A stretch of 64,000 bases of DNA, from contig CM043956.1 in the NCBI GenBank assembly GCA_014529385.2, positions 59,155,120 through 59,219,119 on the forward strand, read 5' to 3'. Made by a program: the position numbers and the translations under genes. Under the pieces are notes generated by a model. That model was not told the DNA's origin, did not search any database, and was given only the letters and a program-made list of their open reading frames with translations. Shown here piece by piece: positions 21,530 to 32,469 of this stretch (within the stretch, counting starts at the first letter, position 1; every line of letters begins with the position of its first letter). Source of the DNA: Adiantum capillus-veneris (lineage: Eukaryota; Streptophyta; Polypodiopsida; Polypodiales; Pteridaceae).

Positions 21530-21790
21530 GGTTTCCAATATATTCAACAAGGTGAGAATTCACAATGGCCTACATGTAAAGAGGATCCCATAGTGGCCTA
21601 CATATACATAAGAAGATGCCTAGTTAATGCCCCTCTTACAACAAAAGAAAAAAAAAAAGGTCTTCCGTCATTCGCTTGCCGTGTGGCACTAATCGACAAG
21701 TTTGATCCAACCGTCATCAATTGCTCTCAAGAGTTTCATGCTTTACTAAGGCCTTATGTAGGCCAAAGAGGAGATATGTAGTATGTGATT
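21530..21790. repeat. Short dispersed repeat, copy in gene C intron 2
   Basis: Shares phrases with 43975-44310 in the same orientation: ATAGTGGCCTACATATACA, TCATGCTTTACTAAGGCC and TATGTAGGCCAAA, with indels between. Both copies lie in introns of gene C. It could be a short non-autonomous element or a local duplication. Confidence 0.6.
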
Positions 21791-21858
21791 TGACACAGAG
21801 ACACACATGCCCACTGATACTGATGCTCACACACAAGATGCAAAAGCTTCGAAGTTAA

Positions 21859-22401
21859 TGTAGCCTGCTACAGTGTCACTTTCACAGGACACAGTTAGTA
21901 CAGTTGGTCTAGGCTGGTTCACACTGGACGGACTCTCTGGCCTAGGGAGTGACACGTGGCAAGGTACCGACGGTGGTCTAGTGGACCTCGTGGCCAGGTC
22001 ACCACATGGCTGACATTTATGAGCCGTTGGTGGCTCTTCATGGTGGTGCATATGAGTAGTAGCAGTTGGTGATCGTTATCATCTTCTTCACCTTTGGTTC
22101 ACCATCGTCGTCGAGAGCAGTGAGTCTATACTTCAGAGCACGTCTTCACCATCCCTGCACATCTGAGCCTCGACACCCCCATTGTACCTGTGAGTCCTGG
22201 GCTGGAACTAAGTGTGCCACGCCATAGTTGTATCAGTCTTTGAGATAGTCGAGTCATATGTTCTGGTCTGCTGTTGTGTCTTTGTGAGCTCTGTTGATGT
22301 CTATTGTTTCCTTTCTGTTCAGTCTGTTTGAGTGAGATTGTCACGCACATTGCACTCAGTACAACCCACTGTAGAGAGCACGACACATTATCCACGCTAA
22401 A
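21859..22401 (+). repeat. 5' LTR of the outer element
   Basis: 543 bp, preceded by GTTAA. It matches 33444-33453 plus 41890-42442. The last bases are CGCTAAA here against CGCTACA in the other copy, so the canonical CA end has been lost by mutation. Confidence 0.9.
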
Positions 22402-22807
22402 GGTGCTCTCATTTTGGCGATCACGGTGGGACCTCAACTGAAATCTCACTCTGTGAGGTGCAAATCTTGAAGCTAGTTGGGTCTATCCAGCTTCGCCTAC
22501 CTTGCCTAGCTTTGCCGACCTTGCCTTGCATTGTTCTCCTCTCGCCTGGTCCAATTGGTCTAGTCCTCTCTCGCCTTGGTCCAACCTGCCCTCGTCTCTG
22601 GTCTAGACCTCCTCGACCCTGGTCTAGTCCTCCTCGTCCCTGGTCCAGCCTGGTCTAGTCACTTGCCTGGTCTAGACCCTGGTCTAGTCCTCCTCGTCCT
22701 TGGTTCAGCCTGGTCTAGTCACTTGCCTGGTCTAGTAGAGTCTAGACCAGTCTTCAGCCAGTTCAAGGTTTTCTTGCCCAAAGCTTGGTTGGTTTGGTGG
22801 TCGCTGC
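22402..22807 (+). other. Leader of the outer element with a 60-bp tandem repeat
   Basis: The primer-binding site should start right after the LTR (GGTGCTCTCATTTTGGCGAT); I cannot assign it to a tRNA. At 22621 and 22681 a 60-bp unit starting GGTCTAGTCCTCCTCGTCC is repeated in exact register, within a longer stretch rich in CTGGTCTAG and CCTCG. Confidence 0.65.
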
Positions 22808-24756
22808 ATGACCCATACAAGGCAGTCAGTCAAGCGTCAAAGCGCACTCCTGAGTCCTCTGAAGTACTACAATAGAAGACGACCCTTGGAACCTGTTAGA
22901 AGTCCATCAACCTCATCACCCATACCTCCACATACGGCATCACCCATTCCTCCCTCCGGTTCCACATCTTCCAGATCACCTTCTCCAGTGAAGCTCTCTC
23001 CTATTTTGCTACAGCACGCTACTGAGTAACAGGCTCAGCAAGGGGCCATGGAGCCATTGGCTAGCGTTTTGGCTAAGGTAAACATAAGTTCCCTACATTC
23101 AAAGGTCTCTCTTCAGAAGATGCTGACGACCATGCAAGGAGGTTTGTATCTCTTTGTAGGGGTCGTGGTCTTAACAGGGAAGATGCTTATTTGGTACTCT
23201 TTCCATCCACCTTGGATGGCTTAGCAGACAAATGGTACAACCAGTTTGCAGAGAACCATTTTGCAACTTGGGCAGCCTTAAGACAGCAGTTCTGTGCAGC
23301 TTTCAGGGCAGGTGACTACCAGGAGAAGGTGTTGGATGAGTTGGCCAACATGGTGCTCCAGCCAGAGGAGACTTTTGTAGAACTTATGACGAAAACCAAG
23401 TCTCTGGTTGCCAAGCTTCCCCAACAACCAAATGAATTTATGGTTAAGTGGGTAGAGAAGGCGCTTCCCAAAAGTTCTCAGCAAAAACTACGAGAGAATC
23501 TCCGACCCGACGCCACTCTCGAAGAGTTCATCGCAGCTGCTATGAGGATAGAGGGGGCTAGGAAGCTGTTCACCAACCCCCCTCACATAGAGACCCCCTC
23601 TGTGTTTTTGGAAAGTCCTTCTGATCCTTTAACTTCTTTACGCAGGGAACCGGAAGCCCTAAAGTTACAGCGAGCTCTTCAAGAGGAGAGGTCCTTCTCT
23701 CTTAGACAAGAGAAGCCTCCACATCACGAGGCATTGGAACAGATTAAGCGCGAGCTAGAAGAGCTCAAGTGTCGGCAAGAGACTAAGGCTACGGTTTGGT
23801 GTAGCTCATGCCGCTCTCCAGGGCACCCTCCACAGGAATGCCCCCTTCGGGTTTACTGCCACTTCTGTGAAAAATCTGGACATGAGGATAAGGATTGTTA
23901 CTACCTCAAGGGATTGCGACAAATACAGCAAAATCTTGGTCCTTCTCTTCAGCAAGGGCCAACACCTGCATCCAACATGGTTTCTACCTGTGGCCATCCA
24001 CACCATATGCCACCTTTGCTGACAGCCCCTCCTATGCAAGGTATGCAGAGCACTTTTCCCTCTCAGAGCTTTTATAATACCCATGCTCCCTCATCTCCTC
24101 AAAGCTTCTATGTGTCCACCTCCAACTCAATGCACCAGGAGCAAGGACCACCTCGCACTTCGACTCGCCCCTTGAATCGGCCCGTATTGTGCTACAGATG
24201 CGGGGAATATGGGCATTACCAAAGCAAATGCCCCCTGCCAGAAGGGTCTTCTCCCTGCCGTCATTGCCCCGAAACGAAGGATCACTACAGTAAGGATTGC
24301 CATAAAATTCGTGCATCCACGGCTTCAAACCCAAGTCAAAGCCAGAATGAGTTTGCCTTTCCCAAGCTCAATTTGATAGCAGTTAGCACTGTTTCTCAGC
24401 CGCCCCCTTCTACCCACATGGTTACCCCTCAAAATAAGCCGCCGCAGTTGGCAGAGGAGCCATTGGGCGTCCTCACCCGGGCCCAGAGAGCCGATCTCAG
24501 TCTTAGCATTCCATCAAGTTCAACTCCCCCACACATTCTCACACCAGTGAATGCCCTGTCTGCAGCAGCTGTTAACAAGCAATCCCCCAGTGCCATGAAA
24601 GAATCCAAATCTTTGCTCTCCGATATTGATGAAGCTTTCTTGGAAGCAGTTTCCGATCTGCAGAAGATTAAGATACCAAAGGAACAACAGGTAGAAAAAG
24701 AGAAGCTTATAGCAGAGACAGTCTTGAAGAACACTTTCCAACAAGTGTCCCTTTAA
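22808..24756 (+). CDS. gag of the outer element (5' part broken)
   Basis: Starts MTHTRQSVKRQSALLSP, then a Pro/Ser-rich linker. A TAA at 23027 and one frame slip near 23085 break the N-terminal part. From about 23080 the frame is open: FPTFKGLSSEDADDHARRFV, TLDGLADKWYNQFAENHFAT and FAAAMRIEG-type helices make a retrotransposon capsid domain. Two zinc-knuckle clusters follow (CHFCEKSGHEDKDC about 23858-23899; CYRCGEYGHYQSKC about 24190-24231), each accompanied by a further Cys/His-rich stretch (CSSCRSPGHPPQEC, CRHCPETKDHYSKDC). Such proteins package the RNA. Four CCHC-like units is many for a plant gag. The frame stops at TAA 24754 and continues in the same frame into the protease. Confidence 0.85.
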
Positions 24757-24759
24757 GAC

Positions 24760-25158
24760 ATGTTGCGGCTAGATGCAAATTTTAGAAGTGACACCCTTGC
24801 TGTTATTCAGTCACTTTATCCTGGAGCAGGTCCTAGTGGCGGGCACCTCCCACTGCGACCATCAAAGTCCTATATGATATCTAATCCCGCTGCTCCACTC
24901 ACTGATTATAGAAGCCCTCGCCTGACAGTGTCTGTTTTAGGTCGGCAATTCTCAGGAGTGATAGTGGATGGTGAATCTCGCATCAACCTGATGCCCGAGT
25001 TCACTATGTTAGCTCTAGGTCTACAGCCTACTCGCCCTGCTCCCTTCACAGTTACATTGGCCGATCAACGAACAGTATACCTAGTGGGCATCGTGGACAA
25101 TGTGCCTCTGCAGGTACAAAACTTTACTTTTAACTTGGATTTTGTGGTGGTTCGTCTT
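24760..25158 (+). CDS. Retropepsin-like protease of the outer element, N-terminal part
   Basis: In the same frame as gag, one stop (TAA 24754-24756) apart. After a short linker come RSPRLTVSVLGRQFSGVIVD and GESRINLMPEF; the VDGES/LMPEF pair sits where retropepsins have the catalytic Asp and following strand (usual form D-[ST]-G; here the Asp is followed by Gly-Glu-Ser). The frame is cut at 25158 by the insertion of the 25159-31606 element and resumes at 31612. The single in-frame stop between gag and protease could be mutation or a readthrough site. Confidence 0.7.
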
Positions 25159-25690
25159 TGTAATAGACTTGGACACTCCAAGTCAAGAGTCAACCACGAC
25201 AACACCAAATAACCACTTCAAAACAATTCACAGATCACAATAGAGTTGCACTGGCCCGGCGGAGTTCTGTGCCTAGAGATATTGGCCCCAAAGACTGGCG
25301 TCCCTTTCAGTATTTCTTTTTGTATTAATCAATCATCAAAGTACAAGAGAGCGGTTAGGGTTTCACTCTCAGACTCTGCGTCCAGATGCTCTGAGAAGTA
25401 AGGCTCTCACCACTAATTTAAAGATTACAAGGGATGCCCAAAAGCAGAGCCCCAAAAGCTTCAAATCAAAAGCAATTGCTCTCTCTCTCTCTCACAGAGA
25501 GTCAAAACTTGAAAGCAAAAGCATTCTCTCTCTTTCTCATATTGTAGAGAAAAAGCAAAATTTGCGTCGCTCATCATTTTTCTTTTTTTCTTTTTTCTTT
25601 TTTTTTTAATAGCCTCCGTGATTTCCGGAAATTAGGGTTTTTGGCAGAAATTAGGGTTTCTGTTGTCCGCCACGTCATCACTTCGTGACA
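25159..25690 (-). repeat. 3' LTR of the nested chromovirus 25159-31606
   Basis: On + it starts TGTAATAGACTTGGACACTC and ends CTTCGTGACA. It contains CT-rich and T-rich runs. The following AAGAGGGGGG-type tract on - (25691-25704) is the polypurine tract. Confidence 0.9.
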
Positions 25691-26289
25691 TACCCCCCTC
25701 TTGAAAGCATTGTAATCGACCGCGATTACGCCTGCAAAACCGACAAAAGCCATAAACCGTCTTAGCAGACACTGACTGTTAGTACCTACGTACTAGGAAC
25801 ACACATCTAGCACATGTACAAAATCGACAGTCACATCACACGACATCACAGGACATCACCAGACATCGCAGGACACCACATGACATTCAACATTCATTCG
25901 GATCTTAGACCATGATTTATCGGCAATGTAGCTAGCAATCACATCTAGGTCCAATCGGGACCTCATCGATGTCCGATTGACTAACCCCTATTGCAACCAT
26001 GTCTATTCGAGATCAATCAGACCTAAAATGCTGCAGTCATTTCGGCTATCAGTTCCTGCACTCACAAGAAGTCAATCAGTATCATTATCAGGAATTCCAT
26101 TTCATAAAGTCATCCAACAGAATACTATCACCTCTCAGTATCCCTGAAGCTCAAAGAGACATCAGTGACTTTAGTATCAAAATCAAGGCATCTGTTGACA
26201 AGGGAGCAGAGTGACTCCCCTCTTGTGCATCCCACTGCACCAGATCTCCGGCCAAGCTGAATTCTCGGTTCCGTTTGGAGTAGACTATG

Positions 26290-27449
26290 CTAAACCAAAA
26301 CATCAAGGTAAAGTTTCACAATCCGAGGAGTATCTGCTAGGTCCTCCTCCTCCATCCACTTCGCATCAAATGCAGGAAAGTTCTTGAACTTAACCAAGAA
26401 CCGCCTTCGGACTTTACCTTTCTTCGTATCGTTATGTGCCAAAATCTGTTCAGGAACAAGGATCTCCTCGTTTTCTTCCACTTCGGGTTGCTCATCAGGC
26501 TCCCCATCATCAGGCACATCACCCTTAACAGGTTTCAAGAGACTCACATGCAATGCATTGTGAATCCTCCAAGTATCTGGGAGTTTCAATCTGAAGGAGG
26601 AATCATTTATCTTGTCAGTGATCTGGAAAGATCCGTAGTATCGCATACTAAGCTTTGGAAAAAGACTCTCCTTTCCCTTTTTCTTTTGTAGGCATGCCTT
26701 CTCAAAACATAAGAGCACCCAATCAACCTCCTTCAATTTCAAGTCGCGACGATGGCAATCCGCTGCCTTTATCCATCGTTCTTGAGACTCCTACAAAGTC
26801 TCGCAAACCTTGGCAAAAGCCGTATCTAAATCTCGCGAATATTCATCCGCTTCAAATATCTAATCTTTCGTGCTCAGGAAGGATGGAACCTTCGCAACAC
26901 TTTCAACAATCTCACATGGCGTCTTCCCCGTCGAAGAGTGTATCGTGTTATTGTAGGCAAATTCCACCAAAGGTAAGTTCTTTTCCCATTGAGTCTTCTA
27001 ATCCCAGATACAAGACTTCAATAAATCTAAAACCACTGAATGGGCAATCTCAGATTGCCCGTCAGTCTGCAAGTGGAACGCTGACGAGAACTGCAACCGC
27101 GTGCCAATGTTCTCCCAAATTGCCTTCCAAAACAAACTCATAAATCCGGGGTCTCTGTCGGAGACAATCGTCTCAGACGTGCCATGTAATCGGAAAATCA
27201 TCGTAATCATTCTGTGTAATCGGGAGATCAAAAATGAAATCCATTTCAATACTTTCCTAGGGGCGGGTGGGTATGGGTAAAAGGGTGTAACAATCTCTGT
27301 GTCTTATGCCTGTCAAACTTGACCTTCTGACATATTGCGCACAACTCTTCCACGTCCTTTTTTTGAGTCACGGCCAAAAGAAGTATCTCTCTACCCCTTT
27401 CATGGTGGTAGCAATGCCGCAGTGACCCGTAAAAGGTGGCCACTGGCAT
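26290..27449 (-). pseudogene. Integrase and chromodomain of the nested chromovirus
   Basis: 27449-27246: zinc-binding end with CAICQKVKFDRHKTQ. 27249-26998: catalytic core (TIVSDRDPGFMSLFWKAIWE, FSSAFHLQTDGQSEIAHS), interrupted by stops and shifts. 26742-26290: the C-terminal part, one open frame with RIHNALHVSLLKPVKG and a chromodomain (EILVPEQILAHNDTKKGKV, VKFKNFPAFDAKWMEEEDLA). Chromodomains in these elements guide integration to marked chromatin. Integrase is decayed; the chromodomain is open. Confidence 0.75.
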
Positions 27450-27599
27450 TCAGTCATAACCTTTTTCTCTCAACGGCTGTGTAACGCACAACATAGTCTT
27501 TTTCATCAAGTAGCCTTCCCGAAGGGAGTATCCAGCTACTGTCTCCCCATCCCGTATCCGTGTGAAAATATCTGCAAAATTTGTATCTGTGGCATACTA

Positions 27600-28980
27600 A
27601 TCGACCATATCCTCGAAGCTCCTATGATGTATCGCGGAAACAGCCAGGATCAACGGTTTCTGAGACAAAGCATCTGCCACCACATTCTTCTATCTCTGCA
27701 CATGGACAATCTGGAAGTGGAACTGTGACAAGATGTTCGCCCACCGCATCTACTTTTCCGAAAGCTACTTCTGTGACAAGAAGTAGCGCAAAATCTGATG
27801 GTCTGTAAAGACAGTAAAATCCGCTCTGAGTAGGTAATGCTTCCACTGAGTAAGAGCATGGATAACCGCCAAAAGCTATTTCTCATACATCTGTGCTGTC
27901 ATCTCCGGCCTAGAGAACAAACGGCTCTCGTAAGCTATGACATGGCCTTCTTGCATCAAGACCGTACCCAGTCTACGACCACAAGCATCACAATATACTT
28001 CAAATGACTTCTGCAAGTCCGGCAAAGTCAAAATAGGTCCCGTAGTCAATTTCTCTTTCAATGTCCGAAAGGCAGTCACCTCTGTGGGTCCCCACGAAAA
28101 AGGTACTCCTTTCTGTGTCAAGGTATGCAAAGGGGAAGCAACCTCTGCAAACTTTCGTATGAACCGCTTGTAGTACAAACACAGTCCCAAGAAGCTTCTA
28201 ACTTCATGGACATTCCTCAAATCGGGCCAATCACGGATAGTCTCTATCTTGGCCGAGTCCATTTGCACTCCTGCTGCTGCTGACACAATGTGTCCCAAAA
28301 AGTGTATCTCTGGTAGGAAAAATTCACTTTTCTTTGCATTAATCACTATAGTGTGATCTCGTAATGCCTGAAAGACATGAAGCAGATGATCTCTGTGTTC
28401 TGCCTCATTCTTGGAGAAAACAATGATGTCATCAAAGAAAGTGCCAACAAATAGCCTGTATTCTCGAAAAATCCTGTCCATCATCCGGTTAAATGTCGCA
28501 GGAGCATTGGTTAAGCCAAAAGGCATCACCAAAAACTCATTTAAATAACCCAAAAGTCGTCCGAAAAGCTGTCTTGTAGACATCTCCTGGCGCTATCCTG
28601 ATCTGATGATATCCACTCTTCAAGTCAATCCTGCTAAAGCACGAGGATCCCTGTAACCTGTCGAGTATATCATCGATCCTAGGAGTCGGAAATCTGTTCT
28701 TGATGGTGATTTCGTTGAGAGTGCTATAATCGATGCACGTTCTCTAAGATCCGTCTTTCTTCAAAACCAACAACACTGGAGAGCAATACGGTGAAGTACT
28801 AGGCTGGACAAGATCCTTTTCCAAGAGGTCTTTCACTTGGTTCATAATCTTTTCATTCTGTACTCGACTCACACGGTAAGGTGGCCGATTCGGTGGCGTG
28901 CTTCTAGGTATCAGATCAATGGTTTGATCTTCAGGCCCTCTGAAAAGCAATCGGTATGAGTGTGGAGAAAAATCTTGGCG
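27600..28980 (-). pseudogene. Reverse transcriptase and RNase H of the nested chromovirus
   Basis: RT fingers: PNRPPYRVSRVQNEKIM, SPVLLVLKKDGS, then TAG at 28744 at an invariant Trp position. The 28583-27876 frame holds [17 protein letters not shown], the catalytic VGTFFDDIIVFSKNE (FFDD), LGHIVSA and SFLGLCLYYKRFIRKFAEVA. It ends in the RNase H start (YCDACGRRLGTVLMQEGH, AYESRLFSRPEM) at a TAG after MYEK (27876). Further stops near 27760 and downstream break RNase H. Several stops are one transition from Gln or Trp codons, others (after MYEK) need a transversion. Confidence 0.8.
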
Positions 28981-29029
28981 TTCTTTTGATCAGGTCAAAA
29001 CATATTCAACCTTTATCCATCGTTCAGTT

Positions 29030-29457
29030 CTCTCCCAAAAGAATGAGTAAGAAACTGAAGTTGATCAAGTACAATCTCTAAGCCCTTCATTTATCAAAGT
29101 CGCTTTCTCGGCACGGTAGTCAACCACGGCGTAGTTCTTGTGGTACCAAGAAATCCTTAGTAGAACGTCACTCGCGTGCCCTGAACACCCTTGTCATTGC
29201 AAACGAAGTTTTCCAATGCTCGGTGTAATGGCAACATCCCATCCGGGTGCCAGTCGAACTACCTCCGCCTGTGGCGTCAGTCTGTCGGCGGGCGTAATTC
29301 CAAATCGAGCCGGCAATTCCAAGTGAAAAGAAGTTGGCCTTGGCTCCTTCAAAAGAGCTTCCTGATCCTTCACTTTGCCCCAAAAGAAGCAAAGTTTGTA
29401 CTTTCATTCATTAGATTCGGTGCAGGTCCCACGCCATGTGGTACCAGTTCTGCTTTT
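29030..29457 (-). pseudogene. Protease region of the nested chromovirus
   Basis: Readable in changing frames: AKANFFSLGIA (near the catalytic region), then LTPQAEVVRLAPGWDVAITP and SIGKLRL, the usual retropepsin core phrase of this lineage. At least one frameshift and a stop near 29200 break it. Confidence 0.5.
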
Positions 29458-30978
29458 CTATCTGCCTTTTCTGCCACACTTCTCAGCTGCTCTCGAACTC
29501 TCAAGCCTGTCGTCGTCTTTATCATTCTGTTCTTTCTGTGCCTTTTTAGGGCACTTCGCGGAGATATGTCCATGTTCCCCGCATCCAAAGCACTTTCCCT
29601 CTCTGATGAAGCGAGCTCTCTCCTCAGGAGTAAGCTTGGGTCGTGCATCCTTTTTCTCTCGGTTGCTCTTTTTTCTTTCTACTTTCATTCCCAGAAGTCT
29701 GTTCCGCTCGTTGTGTCATGGCTTTAGCTGTGGGGTAGGTCAAACTGCCAGAGTCAATGGCAAAGCCTCGCTTCGCATGACTCATCAACTCCTAAATAGA
29801 AGCTGACTTCTATTCCAAGCAGTGATCTCGGATCTCTGTAGGTAAACCCAAGGTAAACCGTTCAATATGTTCTCTGAACAAGATCTTCTTGAATGAAGAG
29901 GCGGGTAGAAAAGAGCTCCAGAATCTTCAATGATTGTATCTTTCTTGGTCATCCGAAGATGGTTCTTGCGTCAACCAAGAAGAAATAAAAAGCTTTTCAA
30001 ATTTCAGCCATTTAACTCGCGCACTCTTGTTTAAAAGAAGCGTGGACCACCAAGTACGAGCATTCCCCTTAAGGTAAGAGGTAGCTCTCTGAATCTTGGA
30101 GTGCTCTGAATAGCGTCCTCCCGCGAAAGCAATGTCAAACTGCTGTATAAAAGACAAAGCCTTCGAAGCATCTGAGTATCCTGAAAAGTATCAAACTTGA
30201 TCGAGTGGCCACCTTCCTTAAACTCTCGGACTTTCTTGCTTTCATCTTCAAGAAAGTCATATTGATTGGCTTTGTAAAAATTCTTCTTGTTCGCATAAAA
30301 GTTTCCATGATCAGAATCTGAGATGTCTGTAGACAAGTCCTCAGTAGAACTATCAGTCTCTGGGCGAGATGTAGCCTTCTTCTTGCCCTTTCCGAAGCTT
30401 TGTTTCTTGCTTCTCTTTTTACCTTTTCTGTCTTCTTCGCTCGAATCTGAAGAGCTAGAAGAACTGTCAGAAGAAGAAGACGAAGAAGAACTGGGTACCC
30501 TTCAAATCGAACACGCTTCTTCTGTTTCTTTGCCTTGTCAAAAGTCGACTGACGACCCAAATAACCTGGAAAGTCAGTGCTTTTCTTCTACTTTTGGCCG
30601 TGCTTTTTGGCTTTCTTTTGCGCGTCAAAAAGCTGAGCAATCCGTGCATCAACCACATTCTCCAGTTCCTTCTCCGTATATTTTCTTGGAGGCAGAAGGT
30701 TTCTTGAGAGCGGGTTTCGGGAGTGGTGTTGTGGTTCTCTGCCACTCCATCTGTACCTCTTCCAAAGAGGTCTGGTTCATATATTTTGCCATCTTCGGGT
30801 CCTTGGCAAAATTGAGCATCATCTTTGTTGCATCGCCGATCAACTAGCGACGCTCCATCTCTCGCCGCTCCGCCTAAGTAGGCCAAGACGGGCCATACTC
30901 TCTGCCGGAATCTACATTGTGATCCTTGCCCGCATCTCCAGATGCAGAGGGAGTCGATTGATCATTGCCTGAAGCCAT
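29458..30978 (-). pseudogene. gag of the nested chromovirus
   Basis: ATG at 30978 (MASGNDQSTPSASGDAGKD) and stop at 30874; then LIGDATKMMLNFAKDPKMAK, KEGGHSIKFDTFQDTQML (capsid), FIQQFDIAFAGGRYSEHSKI and ARTWWSTLLLN in other frames; and a CCHC knuckle CFGCGEHGHISAKC near 29560-29600. Several frameshifts and stops: a decayed gag. The texture matches the gag of the 33454-41889 element, a related but distinct family. Confidence 0.7.
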
Positions 30979-31036
30979 AGGTGCCGCGGAGAAAAAATTC
31001 GGGGATCGGATTCCCCGTGGAAGAGAAATCGGCCGT

Positions 31037-31048
31037 GCTCTGATACCA
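31037..31048 (-). promoter_or_regulatory. Primer-binding site (initiator tRNA-Met type)
   Basis: TGGTATCAGAGC on -, one base from the end of the 5' LTR. It fixes the orientation of the element as -. Confidence 0.9.
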
Positions 31049-31049
31049 C

Positions 31050-31606
31050 TATAACAGACTTGGACACTCCAAGTCAAGAATCAACCGCAACAGCACCAAA
31101 TAACCACTTCAAAACAATTCACGAATCACAATAGATTTGCATTGACCCGGCGGAGTTCCGTGCCTAGAGATATTGGCCCTAAAGACTGGCGCCCCTTTCG
31201 GTATTTCTTTTTATATTAATCAATCATCAAAGTACAAGAGAGCGGTTAGGGTTTCACTCTCAGACTCTGCGTCCAGATGCTTTGAAAAGTGAGGCCCTCA
31301 CCACTAATTTAAAGATTACAAGGGATGCCCAAAAGCAGAGCCCCAAAAGTTTCAAATCAAAAGCAATTGCTCTCTCTCTCTCTCACAGAGAGTAAAAACT
31401 TGAAAGCAAAAGCATTCTCTCTCTCTTTCTCATATTGTAGAGAAAAAGCAAAATTTGCGTCGCTCATCATTTTCCTTTTTTTTTTTTTTTGCCTCCGCGA
31501 TTTTCGAAAATTAGGGTTTCTGGCAGAAATTAGGATTTGCAAGAATTTTAGGATTTCTGGCAAAAATTAGGGTTTTTGCTATCCGCCACGTCATCACTTT
31601 GTGACA
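31050..31606 (-). repeat. 5' LTR of the nested chromovirus
   Basis: Matches 25159-25690 with many substitutions and an extra ~25 bp in the GGATTT-containing stretch near 31530-31560. Its outer end is TATAACAG where the other copy has TGTAATAG, so the terminal TG is lost. Confidence 0.85.
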
Positions 31607-31611
31607 GTCTT

Positions 31612-32274
31612 CCCCAGGTTGAGGGCGGATTTTCCTTGCTTATTGGAAGACCATGGCTGTGACACACTAAAGCACTCCACGATTGGGGAAACGATGCAAT
31701 GTGGATACATACTTCTGGCTCCCCGATGCAACTGATTCTCTTAGAAGGAGGTATGGATCCAGTGGTGCAGCAAGTTTCTTTGTCAATGGAAACCAACCCT
31801 GAACATGAACAACCTACTCCACCTGACGGGTCGGATGAGGATCTGTTGGAATGGTTGGATGCTACCAAGTCTATGCCTTGTTATGGAGTCTCTATTCACT
31901 GTTTGCCTGAAGGTAAACCCTTTTCAAATGTTTCCATAGTTACGAAACTTAATGAGCCACCTGAGCCTTTGAAGAAGCAGAGAAGCAGGAAGAAATCTCC
32001 TCTACAGGAGTTCAGTCCCCCTCAAACATCAACCCCTTTGGTGTCTCTTTCTTCTTCGACCAGAAGAAAGCTCTCCTCTGTGTCTAGCAAACTCCTTTCT
32101 CAGAGCCCGTCCTGTAAGATGATTTCCAAGATCTTGATAGCTGTCTTGCTCATGATAGCGGTCTGCTCCTTACTTGTACCTATCTACCCTTACCCCCTCG
32201 ACCTTACCCACAATCAGAATGCCCACATCCTTCGGGTTCACAGTTGTGGCAAAGAGATCATCAAGAGCGCCTAA
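31612..32274 (+). CDS. Protease C-part and unique C-terminal extension of the outer element
   Basis: Exactly in frame with 25158 when the nested element and one GTCTT copy are ignored. It begins PQVEGGFSLLIGRPWL, a typical end of a retropepsin domain (LLIGRPWL), then TGA at 31660, then a further ~190 residues: acidic DGSDEDLLEWLD, Ser/Pro-rich linkers, and a hydrophobic stretch KILIAVLLMIAVCSLLVPIY long enough to cross a membrane, ending KEIIKSA at TAA 32272. No RT, RNase H or integrase motif is present. The role of the tail is unknown; the hydrophobic stretch alone does not make it an envelope protein. Confidence 0.55.
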
Positions 32275-32469
32275 CATTGTTGTTCCCATCATCTACATGA
32301 GAGTCACCAAAACAATAGAGAGCGGGCACTAATGTTCTCCCCTGCTGCTGTAGGCTCCTGGCAGCAGGCCCTCCATTGGTGCTGGCTCCTACAGAATCCT
32401 CCCTTGGTGCCGGTTCCTGCATTCTGTTGTTCAGCAGATGAAATTGTCGCTTTCCACAGGGACAAGCAT

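Larger units (their letters stand above)
25159..31606 (-). mobile_element. Ty3/gypsy chromovirus nested in the protease frame of the outer element
   Basis: Flanked by a 5-bp duplication GTCTT (25154-25158, 31607-31611). Direct LTRs 25159-25690 and 31050-31606; primer-binding site for initiator tRNA-Met on - (31037-31048); purine tract next to the left LTR (25691-25704 on -). On - the order is gag, protease, RT, RNase H, integrase, chromodomain. All coding parts carry stops or frameshifts, so it cannot move by itself. LTR divergence looks to be around 5% by eye. Confidence 0.9.

Noticed and set aside
31612-32274. Envelope gene of a retrovirus-like element
   Set aside because: Only one hydrophobic stretch; no signal peptide, cleavage site or Cys pattern; in frame with protease rather than a separate gene.
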